A stretch of DNA of 64,000 nucleotides. Source: Synechococcus sp. Nb3U1. Its GTDB lineage: Bacteria > Cyanobacteriota > Cyanobacteriia > Thermostichales > Thermostichaceae. Positions 45,427 through 57,800 of the stretch are shown here, in pieces; position 1 is the first letter of the stretch; each line of letters begins with the position of its first letter. The position numbers were made by a program, and so were the translations under genes. The stretch lies in contig NZ_JAKFYQ010000001.1 of assembly GCF_021533835.1 (NCBI RefSeq), positions 592,079-656,078 on the forward strand. The letters are read 5' to 3'. The notes under the pieces are model-generated. The model made no database searches. It was not told where the DNA came from and saw only the letters and a program-made list of their open reading frames with translations.

Positions 45427-46956
45427 GACAAGCTCTACTCACTCGGGGTCGGGGGTTGGCTCGCCCTTCACCATCATGGCCCTTGATCTGGGCACCACCG
45501 GCAATCGCGCCCTTCTCTTCGATCAACACGGGCAAGTTCTGGCCCAAGCCTACCGCGAGCTACCCCAGATTTATCCACAGCCGGGCTGGCTGGAACACGA
45601 TCCACAGCAGATTTGGCAGGATACCCTCTGGGCGATGCGTACTGTTTTCCAGAAGGCCGGCATTCGCGCCGAGCAGGTGGCTGCTGTTGGATTGTCTGTG
45701 CAGCGAGAAACCTGTTTGCTTTGGGATCCGACCACGGGCCAACCTCTCCACAACGCTATTGTCTGGCAGGATCGGCGCACCGCGCCTCTGTGTCAGGAGT
45801 GGATCGATCGAGGCCTCGAACCAGAGAGATCAGCGAACGCACCGGGCTGGTACTGGATGCCTATTTCTCCGCCAGCAAATGGGCCTGGCTTCGGGATCAT
45901 CTCCAACCTCAAACCTCCGCCCAAACTTGGGAGCGGGTTTTGGCGGGTACCATCGACAGTTGGGTGATCTGGAAGCTGAGCGGGGGATCTCTTCACGTGA
46001 CAGATGACAGCAATGCCAGCCGTACCCTGCTCTACAACCTACAAACCCGCCAGTGGGATCCAACCCTCTGCCAATGGTTTAGGATCCCGATGAGCTGGCT
46101 GCCGCAGATCCGCCCCAGTGTTGGCATTGTCGGCCATATCACCCCGGAGCTCTTGGGGGTCGCCATTCCCATTGCGGCCATTTTGGGCGACCAACAGGCG
46201 GCTCTGTTTGCCCATGGCTGCGACCGGCCTGGGTTGATAAAATGCACCTACGGCACAGGCTCCTTCTTGGTAGCCCACACGGGCCCAACCATTGCCCGTT
46301 CTCAACACCGACTGCTCTCCACCCTGGCCTGGACAAGCCCCAACCAACCGGCTGGCTACGCCTTGGAGGGCAGCATGTTCACCAGTGGCGCCTGCATTCA
46401 ATGGCTGCGGGATGGCTTAGGGATCATCCATTCGGCGGATGAAACCGCCTCCCTAGCTCAACAGATACCCGATAACGGTGGCCTCTACTTTGTGCCCGCC
46501 CTCAGTGGCTTGGGAGCTCCCCACTGGGACATGAGTGCTCGGGGCGCCTTCTTCGGCATTACCGCCGGGATCCGCCGGGAGCATCTGGTGCGGGCGGTGC
46601 TGGAATCGATCGCCTACCAGGTCAAGGAGGTGGTGGATGCGGTCGCCCAGGATATGGGATCCCCGTTGCAACGGCTGAAGGTGAATGGGGGGGCCTGTCG
46701 CAATGATTTCCTGATGCAGTGGCAAGCCAATGCCCTGGGGATCCCTGTAGAACGCCCGCAACTGTTGGATGCAACTGCCCAAGGGGCTGCCTTTGCTGCC
46801 GGTTTGGCGGTGGGCTTTTGGGAAGACTACTCAGGCTTGGTGGCTGCACGACCCGTGGATCGGGTTTTCCAGCCAGAGCCCACAAACGACTTAGCCCAAA
46901 CCTGTTTTCGCACCTGGCAAGAGGCTGTGGCTCGGGCTAAACAATGGCCGGATTGA
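45425..46956 (+). pseudogene. glpK: Glycerol kinase, split by a 2 bp frameshift
   Basis: The first frame reads MALDLGTTGNRALLFDQHG to CQEWIDRGLEPE; the next frame continues EISERTGLVLDAYFSASKWA through the phosphoryl-transfer and C-terminal domains (GDQQAALFAHGC, YGTGSFLV, GLGAPHWD, NGGACRNDFLMQWQANALG, ATAQGAAFAAG) to 46956. At 45823-45829 the DNA reads AGAGAGA; removal of one AG gives LEPEISERTGL, an intact family sequence, so a 2 bp expansion broke the gene. GlpK would phosphorylate glycerol. The start may be the ATG at 45425 or, more like other GlpKs, the one at 45476. Real loss, phase variation or a sequence error are possible. Confidence 0.88.
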
Positions 46957-46991
46957 TCCGGATTGATGCTGATGAATGAAAATGAAAGGGA

Positions 46992-47393
46992 TTAATCGTT
47001 CCAGTGGTGCTTCTCGATCCAGTCCATCAGCTCCCAATCGGAATGAGTGCAGAGCCGGTCGCCCGTAATCGGGTCTTGGGCATACCACCAGATAATGCCG
47101 TTGCCATCCACCCACTGACGTACCCGCAATTCATCGCACGCCGTCAACACTTCCTTCAGGTGTTCCCAAGCATGGCGCAAGCCCTCAAGCAGCGCCGGAG
47201 AAGAATGAGCTCCACTGCCATATTCGGCAGCTAGTTGCCGTTGTTCTTGCTCTAGTAACTCCACCAAGTGGGTGTTGTTGGCTGCCCTGGCTGCTTCCAG
47301 ACGATGAGCCAGAGAGGCAGCGATGTTTTGTTGATGACGGGCAAGGAGATTCACTCCAGTCATTTCGGCGGCTGCGTTCATAAAATGCTCCAC
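46992..47393 (-). CDS. Conserved-looking hypothetical protein
   Basis: 133 residues (or 129 from the ATG at 47381). A helical N-terminal half (LLARHQQNIAASLAHRLEAARAA, split by Asn, then LVELLEQEQRQLAAEYG) and a compact C-terminal part (VRQWVDGNGIIWWYAQDPIT, GDRLCTHSDWELMDWIE) that is likely a small folded domain. No motif that I know. Composition and GC match the genome, so I regard it as real. A short perfect hairpin GTAGC-AAAA-GCTAC lies upstream at 47432-47445. Function unknown. Confidence 0.65.
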   Translation of the reverse strand: MEHFMNAAAEMTGVNLLARHQQNIAASLAHRLEAARAANNTHLVELLEQEQRQLAAEYGSGAHSSPALLEGLRHAWEHLKEVLTACDELRVRQWVDGNGIIWWYAQDPITGDRLCTHSDWELMDWIEKHHWND

Positions 47394-47610
47394 ATCAATA
47401 CCTCTACAGGATCAATCCTAACGTAAATTCTGTAGCAAAAGCTACGGAAAATAACAGAATTGTCATTGTTGCGATAGTTGCACTACCGGTATGCCAGACA
47501 CGAAAGCCTGATATACGGAACATTCACAAGTTGCCTCCATTGCCCATGGGATATAACGGACTAGCCCGTGTGTAGGGAAGAGATCTCGGACAGACAGGTG
47601 GAGGTGTGCT

Positions 47611-49137
47611 GTGGGGCGATTTTGGGTTGGGTTGGGTGCCGTGGCAGCCCTCTGGTGTAGCAGTGCTGTGGCAGGGCCTTTGCCGGAGGCGGTTTGGGGG
47701 GATCCCACCTGTGGCCTGCCGGAGGCAGAACGACTAGAGAAACAACAGCTCCTAGAAGCCAGCCTCACCGATCCCCAAGCTGCTGAGCGCTATCGGGCCT
47801 TGATCGGATCCCATGCCCAGCGACTGCAAGCTTGTCGAGCCCAAACTTGGCCGCAAACTCAGGCGGTGTGGCTGCGACTCTACGATACCGATGCGCTACC
47901 CGGCGTGCTAGACGAAGTTTTGGATCGGATTGTTAATCGAGGTTACAACCAGGTTTTTGTGGAAACCTTCTATGACGGGCGGGTGTTGTTGCCAGAAGCC
48001 GATAATCTTACCCCTTGGCGTTCGGTGCTACAGGAGGCGGTGGCTGCCGGGATCCTCCCCGCCGATAGGGATCTGCTGGCAGAGGTGATTGAGAAAGGTC
48101 ATGCCAGAGGCTTGCAAATCCACGCTTGGATGTTCGCCATGAATTTTGGTTACAGCTACAGCGAACGCAGCGAACGTGCCCCTCTATTGGCCCGCAATGG
48201 CCTCGGCGAAACCAGCATTGCCCAGGCTCGCTTTGATCCGGGCCTGCTCATCGATGGGCAAGCCTTTTACGAAGATGCCTACGAAACTGAACATCTGTTC
48301 GTGGATCCTTATCATCCGCAAGCCCGCCAAGATTTGATCACGGCCATCACCGCCATCTTGGCCCGCCAACCGGACGGCGTCCTGCTCGACTACATTCGTT
48401 TCCCAACCGCCGTCGGAGCGGACAAATGGGTCAGCCACCCCCATGAACTGTGGATCCATGCTGAGGCCAGCCGCACAGCTCTTTTGGAGCGTATGCCCAC
48501 CCGTCGGGAGCGAGAACTCTTGCAGCGCTATTTACAAAATGGATCCCTGTCTGGAGCCGATGTTGCCCAGGTGGATAGCCAGTATGGGGATGAACCGCTG
48601 CCGTCGGTGATGGATCGGTTGCGCACCCACGCTCGCCGTGCCCAGCGTTACGAAGCTCAGTTTTGGCAGCATTCCATAGACCATGCCCTGCAAGGGGTGA
48701 TCGACTTTTTGGCCGCCGTTGCAAAGCCTGTGCAAGCGGAAGGGATCCCTGTGGCGGCTGTGTTTTTCCCCGGTGGCAACCGCATTCAAAATGGAGCTTA
48801 TGATGCCAAGCTACAACCCTGGGATCGCTTTCCGGCAGGGATCGAGCGGCACCCGATGAGCTATGCCATTTGCGGAGAAAACAATGCTACTTGCGTTGCC
48901 GATCAAGTGGGAGAGGTGATCCGCAAAACGCCCGTGGGTACTCCCATTTGCCCGATTTTAGCTGGCACTTGGGGGCAACCCTTCGGGGGCCACGCCAGCC
49001 TGGAAATTCAGATGGAGGCCCTAGAATCTCGCTATCCTCAACTGGAGTGTGTGAGCCATTTCGTCTACTCCTGGATGGAGCCAGACTCGGATCGGGATCG
49101 CAAGTTCCGCCTGCAAAGCCAAACTCGGGGACTATAG
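47611..49137 (+). CDS. GHL10-type (DUF187) glycosyl hydrolase-like protein, secreted
   Basis: 508 residues with a GTG start at 47611, GGAGG six bases before it. Signal peptide ends near SSAVAGP. The glycosyl hydrolase-like 10 fold is visible: AVWLRLYDTDALPGVLDEVL, VNRGYNQVFVETFYDGRVLL, LQIHAWMFAMNFGYSYSERS, FVDPYHPQARQDLI, DGVLLDYIRFP, and VYSWMEPDSDRDRKF near the end. Proteins of this family are related to sugar-cleaving enzymes such as the divisome amidase-like EssD/YngK group, but this substrate is unknown. No operon partner; crtB converges. Confidence 0.82.
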   Translation: MGRFWVGLGAVAALWCSSAVAGPLPEAVWGDPTCGLPEAERLEKQQLLEASLTDPQAAERYRALIGSHAQRLQACRAQTWPQTQAVWLRLYDTDALPGVLDEVLDRIVNRGYNQVFVETFYDGRVLLPEADNLTPWRSVLQEAVAAGILPADRDLLAEVIEKGHARGLQIHAWMFAMNFGYSYSERSERAPLLARNGLGETSIAQARFDPGLLIDGQAFYEDAYETEHLFVDPYHPQARQDLITAITAILARQPDGVLLDYIRFPTAVGADKWVSHPHELWIHAEASRTALLERMPTRRERELLQRYLQNGSLSGADVAQVDSQYGDEPLPSVMDRLRTHARRAQRYEAQFWQHSIDHALQGVIDFLAAVAKPVQAEGIPVAAVFFPGGNRIQNGAYDAKLQPWDRFPAGIERHPMSYAICGENNATCVADQVGEVIRKTPVGTPICPILAGTWGQPFGGHASLEIQMEALESRYPQLECVSHFVYSWMEPDSDRDRKFRLQSQTRGL

Positions 49138-49159
49138 GTCTCTTCTACAGGTAGGTCTT

Positions 49160-49216
49160 CTCTGCTATATCAGATATATCAGGTCAGATATATCAGGTAA
49201 CGCTGGAAAAGGCTGT
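49160..49216 (-). mobile_element. MITE-like element, partial copy (57 bp)
   Basis: Read on the minus strand from 49216 it begins ACAGCCTTTTCCAGCGTTAC, the same end as copy 1, then CTGATATATCTGACCTGATATAT, where TGATATA units are duplicated. No matching far end is clear. Confidence 0.5.
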
Positions 49217-49224
49217 ATCCCGGT

Positions 49225-50112
49225 TCAGTAGCCATAGTAGTTGGAGCGCCACCAAGCCACCGGCAGTGCCAAAGCCTTACTGAGGGTGGAGACATAGGCA
49301 CGGGTGCGAAACACCTGGTAGTGATTGCGCTCAATTGCATTGAGGATTTGTCGATACAACATCAAGGAAGCCGCCACCGGCCAACGGGAATCTGGCTGGA
49401 GGGTACGGATCCCTTGTTCGGCTTGGGCGTAGAGCTGTCGGGCCCGTTTGATCTCGTAGTCCATCAGGGCAATCCAGCGCTCGTCGATCACATAGTTGAA
49501 CAGATCCCGCTCCGAGTAGTTGAAGCGGCGCAGATCTTCTAAGGGCAGATAAATCCGTCCCCGCCGGGCATCTTCCCCCACATCCCGCAAAATATTCGTC
49601 AGTTGCATGGCAATGCCCAAGGCCACCGCCTCTTCAGTGCCATCCAAACCTGGCACAAAGCCCATGATCTCAGAAGACATCAGGCCCACCACCCCCGCCA
49701 CCCGGTAGCAGTAAAGGCGTAGATCTTCCCAAGTGGCGTAGCGCTGGGTATCTAAATCCATGCTCTGGCCCAACAGCATGTTCCGGAAGGGCTGAATCGA
49801 GAGCTGATAGGTTTGGATGGCGTTAATCAGGGCCAAATCTGTGGGGACCTGGGGTTCGCCCCCCTGAAACAAGGCTTCCAAATGGGATCCCCAGTGTTCC
49901 AGTTTGCTGCGGGTAATCTCCACCTGCGTATTGCTGGCTTCCAGACCATCCAGCAGTTCGTCGGTTTGCCGCAACCAAGCATAAATGGCCCAAATGGCAT
50001 GACGCTTCGGTCGGGGCAACAACAGGGATCCCAGATAAAAGGTCTTGGCATGCTTGGCCGTAATCTGGCGACAGAGGGCGATGGATTGATCAAGCGGACT
50101 CATCTGGCTCAT
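49225..50112 (-). CDS. crtB: Phytoene synthase
   Basis: 295 residues from MSQMSPLDQSIALCRQITAK (ATG at 50112), a common length. Prenyl-synthase motifs: KHAKTFYLGSLLLPRPKRHA, WAIYAWLRQTDELLDG (first Asp-rich motif) and LTNILRDVGEDARRGRIYLP (second). It joins two geranylgeranyl diphosphates to make 15-cis-phytoene. It follows crtP by 145 bp on the same strand, the crtP-crtB order usual in cyanobacteria. In-frame upstream codons to 50163 (MPFLFGSPF) are unlikely to be used. Confidence 0.95.
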   Translation of the reverse strand: MSQMSPLDQSIALCRQITAKHAKTFYLGSLLLPRPKRHAIWAIYAWLRQTDELLDGLEASNTQVEITRSKLEHWGSHLEALFQGGEPQVPTDLALINAIQTYQLSIQPFRNMLLGQSMDLDTQRYATWEDLRLYCYRVAGVVGLMSSEIMGFVPGLDGTEEAVALGIAMQLTNILRDVGEDARRGRIYLPLEDLRRFNYSERDLFNYVIDERWIALMDYEIKRARQLYAQAEQGIRTLQPDSRWPVAASLMLYRQILNAIERNHYQVFRTRAYVSTLSKALALPVAWWRSNYYGY

Positions 50113-50257
50113 CTCCAGGGGCGCAGGGCCAGGACAAAACGGGGATCCAAACAGGAACGGCACAACATAAACACTACGGGAAAGGGGACACAGTAGATCA
50201 GCCTAGGCAGCAAAGTCGAGGGAAATCCGGGTAGAGGCTTCTCTGATCGGTAGCGAT

Positions 50258-51742
<1,485 letters not shown>

Positions 51743-51807
51743 TCATTCTATTTGCAAACCGTTACAATTGCTCGAACTGCTTCTGGTGGAGAGGGGTTAG
51801 GTGCGGT

Positions 51808-51900
51808 ACAGCCCTTTCCAGCGTTATCCAATACAGCAGATTCAGGTCAATCCCTTGCTCTATGAGGGTTTTTGGCTAGCTCAAGGGCCTGCGTGAAGTC
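51808..51900. mobile_element. MITE-like element, copy at 51.8 kb (93 bp)
   Basis: ACAGCCCTTTCCAGCGTTAT, then CAGCAGATTCAGGTCAATCC and AAGGGCCTGCGTGAAGTC: closely the same as copy 1 at 26214 apart from an 8-10 base insertion and a few changes. The far inverted end is absent, so it is probably truncated. Confidence 0.65.
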
Positions 51901-51926
51901 TCTGCATCTCAGGCAATAGCGCAAAT

Positions 51927-52475
51927 CTAGCGACGGTAGCTGAGCCGCCCTGCAGAGATCTGACTCTGGCGACGCTTGCGCCAACGTTTCCAACCGGAGA
52001 TCATCCAATCGCTGAGGCTGTGATTCATGGATCCCAGCTCCAGCCCCATGCCAATCCAAAACAGCAGCTCGCCATGCACCTGCAGCAGTTGCCAAAGATC
52101 GCTGCGCCACACCCAGGGTTGCCACATCCACCAGCCCCACAGGGATCCCAGCCAGGCCCACAACAGGCCAAATCCCCCCACCCACAGGCTGAGGTACAAC
52201 ACCCGCACTACTGTGCCCAAAATTGGCCCATGGGACCAAAAGGAGCGATGCCGCATCCATTTGCGGTAGGGCAACCAAATCCAGCGCAAGAACAGCCAGC
52301 GCTGATACTGCCGAGAGCGGGTATCCAGATCCCCAGAAAACATCAGACCACTGAACAAATAGGCGGATCCCACAGACAAAGCGATAGTGGTGCTGTTCCC
52401 CAGCAAACCGGCAGCTAAAGTAATGCTCGGGGCCGTCCAGAGGGTAATGCGATCGTGGGTGGATCCTAGGGGCAT
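51927..52475 (-). CDS. DUF2227-type metal-binding membrane protein
   Basis: 182 residues. HDRITLWTAP at the N-terminus, GDLDTRSRQYQRW, WMRHRSFWSHGPILGT, and NHSLSDWM near the C-terminus supply the conserved His/Asp residues of the DUF2227 family (related to the metal-dependent hydrolase YdjM group). Three to four hydrophobic Trp-rich segments. Function unknown. It converges on crtP's upstream MITE-like region and is divergent from uvrC, sharing a 128 bp promoter interval. Confidence 0.8.
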   Translation of the reverse strand: MPLGSTHDRITLWTAPSITLAAGLLGNSTTIALSVGSAYLFSGLMFSGDLDTRSRQYQRWLFLRWIWLPYRKWMRHRSFWSHGPILGTVVRVLYLSLWVGGFGLLWAWLGSLWGWWMWQPWVWRSDLWQLLQVHGELLFWIGMGLELGSMNHSLSDWMISGWKRWRKRRQSQISAGRLSYRR

Positions 52476-52603
52476 AAATCGGAGCTGGGCAACTGCGGCT
52501 CAGTTTACCCGCTTGATCGGCATAAGGCTTGCCCCAGCGGGATCCCTGAAAGCAACGCTACAGTAAAGTTCTCAGGAAAGTTTTCGGGATCCCTTGCACT
52601 GCC

Positions 52604-54475
52604 ATGACTGCCCCCCTGATCCAAAACCGCGACATTCTGGAAAACCGCCTTAAAGAGCTTCCTGCCGAACCCGGAGTGTATTTGATGCGGGATGCCACGG
52701 ATCAGATTCTCTATGTGGGCAAATCCAAAAAGTTGCGCTCCCGGGTGCGATCCTACTTCCGGTTTACCAGCGATCTATCTCCTCGCATTCAGCGCATGGT
52801 GGTTCAGGTTTGTGAGATCGAATTTATCGTCACTGACAACGAAAGTGAAGCCTTAGCCCTAGAAGATAACCTGATCAAAACCCATCAGCCTTCCTATAAT
52901 GTTCTTCTCAAAGATGACAAAAAATATCCTTATCTGTGCATTACCTGGTCAAACGCTTATCCCCATCTCTACATCACCCGTCACCGTCGTCTTCATCAAA
53001 ACCAAGACAAATACTATGGCCCCTATACTGATGTGGGCCTATTGCGCTATACCCTTGGCTTAGTGAAGCGCATTTTTCCGCTGCGACAACGGCCTAAGCC
53101 CCTATACAAAGATCGCACCTGTTTGAACTACGATATTGGGCGCTGTCCGGGTGTCTGCCAAGGCTTGATCACCTCAGAGGACTATCGCAAAACGTTGTCT
53201 CAGGTGGCGATGATCTTTCAGGGGCAGACGGATGAACTGGTTAAAGATCTAAAAGAGAAAATGGCCCAGGCAGCCGCCCAGGAAAACTACGAAGCTGCGG
53301 CCCGATTCCGGGATCAAATTCGTGGCCTAGAACAACTGGGAGAATCTCAAAAGGTTTCCTTGCCCAACTCTACCGTCAGCCGCGATGCTCTGGCCTTGGC
53401 CATGAACGACTCCCGGGCTTGCATTCAACTGTTTCAGGTGCGAGCAGGCAAGTTGGTGGGGCGCTTGGGGTTTATTGCCGAAAATCAGGGGGATGATCCA
53501 GCCCTTATTTTGCAGCGGGTGTTGCAGGAGCATTATCAATATTGCGATCCCGTCGAGATCCCGTCGGAGATTCTGACCCAGTATGAATTGCCCGAACATG
53601 ATTTCTTGGAGGCTTGGTTGAGCCAGAAGAAAGGCCGCAAGGTGAGCCTCATCGCCCCGCAACGGCAGAGCAAAGCCGAGCTGATTGAGTTGGTGGAGCG
53701 CAATGCCGAGTTGGAGTTGACCCGTACCCAACGTTTGGCGGATCGGGATGCGGCGGCGCTGGAACGCTTGGCGGAGGTACTGGATTTGCCGGAGGCACCA
53801 CGGCGGTTGGAAGCCTACGATATTTCCCACATTCAGGGATCCGATGCAGTGGGCAGTCAGGTGGTGTTTATCGATGGGCTGCCCGCCAAACAACATTATC
53901 GCCGCTACAAAATTCGCAACCCCGAGGTGCGTTCCGGTCGTTCCGATGATTTTGCCAGCCACGCAGAAGTGGCCCGTCGTCGCTTCGGCAAGATGACTCC
54001 ACAGGATCAACCGGATCTGGTGCTAATCGATGGGGGCAAGGGGCAATTGTCAGCGGTCATGGCTGTCCTGATGGAGTTGGGGTTGGATCATCTGCCGGTG
54101 ATCGGCTTGGCCAAGCGGGAGGAGGAGATCTTCTTGCCAGGGGATCCCATCCCCATCCGTCTGGATCTTCAGGATCCGGCCCGGTTGTTGCTGCAACGGC
54201 TGCGGGATGAAGCCCACCATTTTGCCATTACCTTTCATCGTCAGCAGCGGAAAGTTCGTCAACAGGCCTCCACGTTGGATGAAATCCCCGGACTGGGCCA
54301 ACATCGGCAAAAGCTCTTGCTGGAGGAGTTCCGCTCCATTGCCCGCATTCAGATGGCCTCAGAAGAGCAGTTGGCCCAAGTACCTGGCATTGGCCCGAAG
54401 CTCGCCCGGCAGATTTACCTCTACTTTCACCCAGATACCCAAGCCGAATCCCTAGGGACCGCGCAGGTGGGTTAA
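52604..54475 (+). CDS. uvrC: Excinuclease ABC subunit C
   Basis: 623 residues. GIY-YIG nuclease domain ([20 protein letters not shown]), Cys-rich segment ([13 protein letters not shown]), UVR motif ([18 protein letters not shown]), UvrC RNase H-like nuclease ([33 protein letters not shown]) and helix-hairpin-helix pairs at the end ([34 protein letters not shown]). It makes both incisions in nucleotide excision repair with UvrA and UvrB. Length and order are standard; start [16 protein letters not shown]. Single gene. Confidence 0.97.
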   Translation: MTAPLIQNRDILENRLKELPAEPGVYLMRDATDQILYVGKSKKLRSRVRSYFRFTSDLSPRIQRMVVQVCEIEFIVTDNESEALALEDNLIKTHQPSYNVLLKDDKKYPYLCITWSNAYPHLYITRHRRLHQNQDKYYGPYTDVGLLRYTLGLVKRIFPLRQRPKPLYKDRTCLNYDIGRCPGVCQGLITSEDYRKTLSQVAMIFQGQTDELVKDLKEKMAQAAAQENYEAAARFRDQIRGLEQLGESQKVSLPNSTVSRDALALAMNDSRACIQLFQVRAGKLVGRLGFIAENQGDDPALILQRVLQEHYQYCDPVEIPSEILTQYELPEHDFLEAWLSQKKGRKVSLIAPQRQSKAELIELVERNAELELTRTQRLADRDAAALERLAEVLDLPEAPRRLEAYDISHIQGSDAVGSQVVFIDGLPAKQHYRRYKIRNPEVRSGRSDDFASHAEVARRRFGKMTPQDQPDLVLIDGGKGQLSAVMAVLMELGLDHLPVIGLAKREEEIFLPGDPIPIRLDLQDPARLLLQRLRDEAHHFAITFHRQQRKVRQQASTLDEIPGLGQHRQKLLLEEFRSIARIQMASEEQLAQVPGIGPKLARQIYLYFHPDTQAESLGTAQVG

Positions 54476-54856
54476 GGCAATGACCGGGATCCCGATGATC
54501 CCCCCAATAGAATTCATCATTTGCGCAATATCCATTCAGCAGATTGGCTGTGTCTGTCTGCTTTGCCCCAACTTTAGAGTGAGGGTAGGTGGAGCAGTTC
54601 GTCGGGTCAACGTATGGGTATTCCGTGCTTGGCTACAGCCTTTTCCAATTTCATGGACGACACAAAGTCAAGAAGAACTTCTTGTCGGACAAAGGGTTGG
54701 CCTGCATCGGCTGTAGTCTGTATCGCTGGAAAAGGCTGTGTTCTTGGCTTGGCTGCAAATTTGATGGTGCCTCTATTCTTTCTTTGTCCAATCCCCCCAG
54801 GCGGGATCCCTAATCCATTAACCCCTGATTGGGCAACACCCATACACGCCTGAAGT
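54476..54856. other. uvrC-kinase spacer containing a MITE-like element
   Basis: No gene. The 104 bp inverted-repeat element at 54636-54739 sits in the middle. No clear -35/-10 pair or terminator stood out. If the kinase starts late (54929-55004), the spacer is longer. Confidence 0.5.
54636..54739. mobile_element. MITE-like element with perfect 13 bp inverted ends (104 bp)
   Basis: ACAGCCTTTTCCA at 54636-54648 and its exact reverse complement TGGAAAAGGCTGT at 54727-54739. The inside differs from copies 1 and 51.8 kb, containing AGAAGAACTTCTT as an inner inverted repeat. CTTGGCT lies on both sides, although three bases off on the right, so a target-site duplication is uncertain. No coding capacity. 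Confidence 0.75.
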
Positions 54857-57800
54857 GTGCCTCCTTCCCGCTCGGTTGAGCGAGTCAGAGATAAACTTGT
54901 GCCCCAGAAAACATCGCTCAGAGCGAAAATGATACATACTTTCAAAAGAGCGGCTGTCTCTTTTCACACTTTAAAGCCGCTGATGACGACACGGGGGATC
55001 CCAATGCTGACTGGGTTTGATGTGCTCCTGGAGAATGCTCCTGTCGGGATCTTCCGTATGGATCTAGAGGGGCGGTGTTTATTTGCGAACCCCAAGTTGG
55101 CGGAGATCTATGGTTATGCCTCCAGCACCCACCTAAGGCGCCACCTGTCGGATTTTGGCCATCGGTTCTACACCAATGCTGCCGGTCGTCGTCACTTCTT
55201 CCGGGATCTGCTTCAGGGCCAAGTTGACGATGGGGGATCCGCTCAAGAATGGCATCTCCACAATCGCCAGGGCTTGGATGTGTGGGTGCGAGAACAGGTT
55301 CAGATAGGGCGAAACACGGCAGGGGATCCCCTTTATTTGGAAGGATACGTGGAGGATATCACAGCCCAAAAACAAACCGAGAAAGCCCTGGCTGCTAGCC
55401 AAGAACGTCACCAAAGCTTGATTTGGGCGATCCCTGAAGTGTTGGTCATCTTCAGCAAAGAAGGCGAGTATTTAGAGCTGACCTATCCGCCAGAAAACGC
55501 CCACTTTACCTCGATTCCGCTGGAGGATTTTCAAGGTAAATCCGTAGGAGATCTGTTTACGCCAGAAGTTGCCGATTCGTTGCAAAGACTGATTTCTCGT
55601 TGTCTGGCTACGGGATCTCGGCAAACCCTGGAATACCCTGTCACCACCCTTAAAGGAGAAGCCCGCCATCGAGAAATTCGTATGGTACCTTACGGCTCGG
55701 ATCGGGTTCTGGGCTTGATCCGAGATATCACCGATCGCAAACAGATAGAATTGGCGCTGCTAGAAAGTCAACAGCGGCTTTGGGGCATTGTGGAGTCCTG
55801 CAACCTGGGTATTTCTCTGGTTCCCCTCGAGGCAGAGGCCAAACCCCATGGGATGAACCCAGCCCTCGGCGATATTACCGGATATTCTGCAGAAGAATGG
55901 AGGACTTTGCCCCTAGAAACTTATATTCCTGACCCCGCCGATGTCGAGACTTTGAAAACCTTTTGGCAGGAAATGGTCAGCGGACAGCGCAGCCACTACG
56001 AGCTAGAACACCACTGCACCCGCAAAGACGGCCAAACCATCTGGGTGAAGTCTCAGGTGTATGTGGTCAAGGATGAGAATGGACAACCTTTGTTCGCGGT
56101 CTCCTTTTTGGATGATATCAACGAGCGAAAACACATTAAGTCTGCTCTTGAAGAAACCAGAAATCAATTGGAAGGCATCTTCAATTTCTGTGGACAGGGG
56201 ATCGCCCTTATGAACTTTGATCCCGACCCTCAATATCTCAGCCTGAATCCCGCGATGGCGGAGATCACCGGGTACAGCGAGGAGGATTGGCTGAATTTGA
56301 AGGTGCAGGATTACACTCCCCATTTTGAAGACCAGGAACGGGGAGAAATGCTTTGGGAAGAACTAATCGCCGGACACATCAACAACTACGAATATGAGAA
56401 AATCATTCGCCGCAAAGACGGCAAAGAGATTTGGGCGCATTTACAGCTATTTGCAGTGCGGTCTCAACAGGGGGATCCCTGCTTTATCTTGGCTTTTGTA
56501 GAAGATATTTCCGAACGAAAAAAAGCTGAAATTCATCTGCGAGAAAGTTTGGCCGACCTAGCCCGCAGCGAGGCGCGTTACCGTGCTCTTTACGAAGCGA
56601 TTCCAGACATGCTCTTGCAAGTGGATCGGCAAGGATTAATCCTGTCCTACAAGCCTCCGCGTGGATTTGCCGCCGCCTATGAGAGTGAGCAATACCTCAA
56701 TCACTACGCCCAAGACCTATTCCCAGAGCACTGGACAACCTATTTTGGCCTGCTCTTAGAACAGGCTTTTCAAACTGGACAGATTCAAGTGGCAGAATAT
56801 CCGGTTCCTCAGCTTTCTCAAGAAGAACTACCTGAATACCGAGAAGCCCGTCTGCTGCCCTTTGGGCCAGATGAGGCCATTGTATTGGTGCGAGATATCA
56901 CTCTGCGTAAGCGTCTGGAAGTGCTACAGCAAGCCCGTGAAGCTGAGTTGCATGCCCTGGTGCAGAAACGTACACAGGAACTGGAACGCAGTTTGGAGTT
57001 TGAATCGATCCTGCGTCGCCTCACCCATCAAATGCACGAAACCTTGGATGAAGGCACCATTTTGCAGACGGTGGTGCGAGAACTAGGGACTTTTTTGAGG
57101 GTGATCTTTTGCGATATTGGCATTTACGATAACCGCAGAATGTACTCCCTGATCAGCTACGAATACACGACCCTGCCCACTCCTGGCATTGGGGATCAGG
57201 TGTACATGGAAGACTTCCCTTTCATTTATGAACAACTGTGGCGAGGGTGGTGTTTTCAGATATGCGATCGGGATCGTCCTAGGGATCCCGAAACTTCCCC
57301 TCCTTATCTAACGAAGTTGGCTTGCCCTATTACTGATGATCAAGATGATCAAGGCATTATCGGCGATCTGTGGTTGGCGCGTTTCCCTTCTGAGAGCTTC
57401 AGCGAATGGGAAATTCATTTGGTACAACAAATGGCGGCTCAGTGTTCCATCGCCATTCGTCAGGCCCGACTGTACCGCAGCAGCCAAACCCAGGTGGTGG
57501 AGCTGAAAAAACTGAACCAACTTAAAGATGATTTCCTGGCCACCGTTTCCCACGAATTAAGAGCTCCACTCACCAATATCAGTCTTTCGATTCGCATGTT
57601 GAAGCTCAGTGCCAGAACAGCTCCCCTGGATCCGAAGCAAACTCATTACATCGAGGTTTTGGAGCAGGAATGCGAACGCGAGATTTCCCTAATCAATGAT
57701 TTTCTGGAACTACAGAAACTAAGTAATAATACTCTTAGTCCTCGTCAAGAGCGACTGTATTTGCCCACGTTCCTGGCTCCCTTGGTCGAGAAGTTCCGCC

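Noticed and set aside
47432-47445. GTAGC-AAAA-GCTAC hairpin as a terminator
   Set aside because: It lies upstream, not downstream, of the adjacent genes and has no T-run.
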